From positions 71,466,787 to 71,530,786 of the forward strand of contig NC_090757.1 of the NCBI RefSeq assembly GCF_036898095.1: DNA of 64,000 nt, given 5' to 3'. Below the pieces are notes generated by a model. The model saw nothing but the letters and a program-made list of their open reading frames with translations. It had not been told where the DNA came from and searched no databases. This DNA is from Palaemon carinicauda (taxonomy: Eukaryota; Arthropoda; Malacostraca; Decapoda; Palaemonidae). The position numbers were made by a program, and so were the translations under genes. Below, in pieces: positions 61,626-64,000 of the stretch. The first letter of the stretch is position 1, and every line of letters starts with the position of its first letter.

Positions 61626-62397
61626 TAATTATTTTTTCAGGGGGAGGGAAGGGGTCATAATAACAATAGAAAAAAAAAACAATGGAAAAAAAATAAAGTT
61701 TAAGGGAGAGAAAAAATTAAGACTGTCTGAAATTCCAAAGAAGACACCGTTAGCCTTTCCTGGAATTAATTTCTCCACCAATGACACCTGTGAAAGCTGC
61801 TTACCAAATGTCCACTCCCTACCCTACCACAAAGGGATGGTACCACTATGATTAGAGTGGCTCAAGTGTATGCCAAACCCGCTTGATGGGACTGAGAGCA
61901 TTTCAAGAATACAATCATCCCCACTCTAATCATAGTGGCAGGCAAACCGGACAGAATGCCGAGAGTCCTATCTCTATAAAATAGCCAACCCCTGGAATCC
62001 GAAGGCCAAATTTCCTACGAGATAGTTCCGCGTGCCAGTATGGGAATACTGACACTCCTAGGTGTCCAAACATTTTCGGGCAGTTGGCAAGACCACCACA
62101 GCTCCCACAATTGATTTTGAAATAAAAACCGATCATGGATACAATGTCCCCTCTAAAAAACCTGGACAGTGAAATGGGTAAGAGAGTTTTGACAGCAAGG
62201 TTGGAGACAGCTGATAATTATGAAGGAGGAATAAACAATAAGAGGTAATAGAAAAAGAATGAGAGAAATTTAGAGTCAAACTGAGGAAAAGAAATTCCCC
62301 AGTTCGAGAGCCCTCTTGCCCGTCACAAGCCTTCAGCACGGGAATGATATGCCGTACTGAAGCCCAATGACTTCATCAAGGCATTCTCTCGTTAAGA
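61626..62397 (-). promoter_or_regulatory. LINE 2 5' UTR with 18-bp perfect inverted repeat
   Basis: The leader begins (minus strand) CCTCTTAACGAGAGAATGCC. It contains CCACTATGATTAGAGTGG at 61,843-61,860 and its exact complement at 61,921-61,938, a potential stem with a 60-nt loop. LINEs of this group usually carry an internal promoter here; I see no TATA box. Confidence 0.6.
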
Positions 62398-62413
62398 GGG
62401 GACTGGCGATCGA
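62398..62413. repeat. Target site duplication of LINE 2 (5' side)
   Basis: GGGGACTGGCGATCGA, identical to 55,803-55,818. Confidence 0.9.
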
Positions 62414-62840
62414 GGAGCTAGAGATCAGCAAGCTGATGACTGGCTGGTCAGAGATCAGCGAGCTGAGGCCGATGATTGGAGACAGACAAGCTAGCAAGCA
62501 ATAGGCGATCTAGTGATCAGCGAGCTAGTGATCAGCAAGCTGATGACTGGTTATGACTAGCAATTGGCGATTGGCACGCTAGCAATCTGAGATCGTTGGC
62601 AACTGGCGAGACTGGAGGTCAATGATCACAGATGAGCTAGCAATTAGCGATGATTTGGTGATTGGTGAGCTAGCGATCAGCAAACAGTGATCTAGTGATC
62701 AGCAAACAGTGATCTAGCGATCAGCCAGTTGATGATTTCTCATTGGTGGAATATGAGCTAACGATCGGCGGAATAGTGAACGGCGGTCGGTGAGCCAGTG
62801 ATCGGCAAGCTGGCACTTAGAGATTGGCGAGCTAATGATA
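62414..62840. repeat. Degenerate GATC/AGCT-rich repeats
   Basis: Loosely repeated GATCAGCGAGCTAGT and GATCAGCAAGCTGATGACTGG units of about 15-36 bp. The constituent tetramers GATC, AGCT and CTAG are self-complementary. It continues the sequence at 55,598-55,818 on the other side of LINE 2. Confidence 0.75.
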
Positions 62841-64000
62841 AGCAGTTCGCAACGTCTAGATCATGTTTGCTGACAGTGGTATTGTCAGAAAAACCTACAG
62901 AGACTCGACCAATAGTGGATCAGCCTTGGAAGATAGAATCTTTGGGATCTTGAACCCTTCTGTGAAGCCTCTTCCCACATTTCGCGGTGGGTGCATTGTA
63001 ATACGTTTGTGTGGAGGGGAATGAGGCAATGGTGACCAGTCAAAAAGTTTACCCTTTCGTTCTTTTTGCCTCTCGCGCGAATGCACAGAGAGTACTGGAG
63101 CGTTGATGAGTGCTTGTGTGCAGGAGCCCACTGCCGCGCAGGAAAGCATTGGTGTGGAGGAAAGCGCTGCCGAGCAGGCAAGTGCTGGTGCATAGGTGAG
63201 TGCTGCGCAGGAGAGTGGTGGCAAGCAGGTGTGAGCGGGTGCACAGGTGAGTGCTGGCGAGCCGGAGAGCGCTGGTGTGCAGGCAAGCGCAAGCGAGAGC
63301 TGGCGAGCTGGAGAACGCTGGTGGGCATGCGAGTGCACAAGCAAGCACTGACGAGCTGGAGAGCGCTGGTGAACTGGTGAGCGCTAGAGAGAGCTGGTGC
63401 GCTGGCAAGCGCTGGTGAGCTGGCGAGCGCTGACAAGCTGGAGAGAGCTGGTGCGCTGGAGAGCGTTGGCGCACAGCTAAACACTTAGGAGGTGCAGCAT
63501 GAGCAAGCAGATAATGAATAGGCGACAGGAACGGTGAAGCCAGGTCAGCAGGTCGGCGTGAAGGGTGAACTGGAATCGGGATGCGCCCTTTGGAAGGGTG
63601 AACATCTACCGACGGGGATCGCGAATGATCGACAGAAGAGTTCAGGACCAAAGTCCAAGGACTAGCTGCAGCATCGTCAGGAGAAGGTCCAGGAACAGGC
63701 GAAGGACGAGGGCCAGAAGCCGATAGAAAAGGAAGCTCCTCTGCATTGGAAGGCTGCGTTGCTGAAGAATCAAAGACACATCTCTTCACCAGAGGTAAAG
63801 GCGTACTTCTAAGGAGAAGAGATGATGCCCCTGGGGGCCGGTGGATCAGCAAGCTGACTTTAAGCAGTAGCAATCCTCCGAAGAGGAGTCACTATGAGTG
63901 GCCCCTCTCACGAACGAGAGAGGTGATCACTTCGCAGGAGAGACTTGCCTAAGACTATGCTCCGCCCCCGAAGGAAGAGAGACTCAGCAAGGGGGAGCGT
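62841..64000 (-). pseudogene. Low-complexity DIRS leader or gag-like region
   Basis: Minus-strand frames are Ser/Pro/Ala/His-rich (SASGPRPSPVPGPSPDD, SPWTLVLNSSVDHSRSPSVD). They pass into a repeat at about 63,070-63,480 with an 18-bp period best seen at 63,398-63,480 (GGTGAGCTGGCGAGCGCT type). The period keeps all frames open. It resembles the Ser/Pro-rich gag-like sequence of nearby DIRS copies, but no conserved domain is present. It may be element II leader or another copy running off the window. Confidence 0.45.

Larger units (their letters stand above)
55819..62397 (-). mobile_element. LINE 2: full-length I-group non-LTR retrotransposon
   Basis: About 6.58 kb on the minus strand, bounded by a perfect 16-bp target duplication. 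5' UTR 61,626-62,397, ORF1 59,768-61,625 (one frameshift, one stop), ORF2 56,046-59,768 (intact), 3' UTR and a (TTCAA)n tail at 55,819-55,834. Same superfamily as LINE 1, but clearly a different family by sequence and tail. The exact duplication and intact ORF2 indicate a fairly recent insertion. Confidence 0.92.

Noticed and set aside
63066..63380. Cys/Trp-rich plus-strand ORF resembling a secreted peptide
   Set aside because: It is one frame of the 18-bp-period GCTGG repeat, open because the period is a multiple of three. No signal peptide or ordered Cys pattern beyond the repeat.
1..64000. Integrated virus (for example a large DNA virus of crustaceans)
   Set aside because: No viral structural or replication gene was recognised. 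All long frames fit retrotransposons or hAT.

Overview
This window reads as transposon-dense intergenic DNA from an animal, most likely a decapod crustacean. That is an inference from the element types: DIRS1-like tyrosine-recombinase retrotransposons, I-group LINEs with RNase H and short-repeat tails, and Gypsy, RTE and hAT relics, among long TA microsatellites. I found no convincing host gene, rRNA, tRNA or CRISPR array. Nearly every long reading frame belongs to a mobile element.

Layout. 1-2.6 kb: relics of two non-LTR elements and a SINE fragment cut up by TA tracts. 3.4-4.0 kb: a dispersed repeat whose inverted partner lies at 27.7-28.4 kb. 4.3-6.6 kb: a broken hAT (ZMYM1-like) transposase. 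6.7-22.8 kb: an old DIRS-like element on + (element 2), split by a younger, nearly intact DIRS-like element on - (element 1, 9,489-18,094). 24.3-26.5 kb: the 5' part of a third relative (element C). 27.2-27.7 kb: a tandem repeat of about 147 bp. 30.0-33.3 kb: 3' LTR and pol of a decayed Gypsy element. 33.3-43.6 kb: a second DIRS family on - (element III), interrupted by a complete LINE (LINE 1) with a 12-bp target duplication. 43.6-44.8 kb: a Gypsy fragment. 44.8 kb to at least 55.8 kb: another member of the same DIRS family (element II), interrupted by a third DIRS type (element 2c, 49,821-54,360), an RTE fragment and a full-length LINE (LINE 2, 55,819-62,397, 16-bp target duplication). 62.4-64 kb: low-complexity repeats, probably still element II leader or gag sequence.

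How the parts work together. DIRS elements encode Gag, a reverse transcriptase-RNase H and a tyrosine recombinase. Unequal inverted terminal repeats (ITRs) are paired with an internal complementary region (ICR) that carries the complements of both outer ends side by side. That layout is visible in elements 1, 2, II and 2c, and it fixes their ends to within a few bases. Element 1 has open frames for all three proteins. Gag and RT are joined by a TGA-G-ATG stop-start, and the recombinase frame has no early ATG. Its gag is preceded by an intron-like leader carrying a GCCGGC-rich block, seen in all three relatives. The LINEs encode an ORF1 with zinc knuckles and an ORF2 with endonuclease, RT, RNase H and a terminal zinc motif. 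LINE 2 ORF2 is fully open and linked to ORF1 by an overlapping TAATG.

The most interesting signals are the nested DIRS structure with its predictive ICRs, the conserved leader exon and intron, palindrome-rich repeat blocks that differ between DIRS families, and a gag segment embedded in the pol gene of element II.
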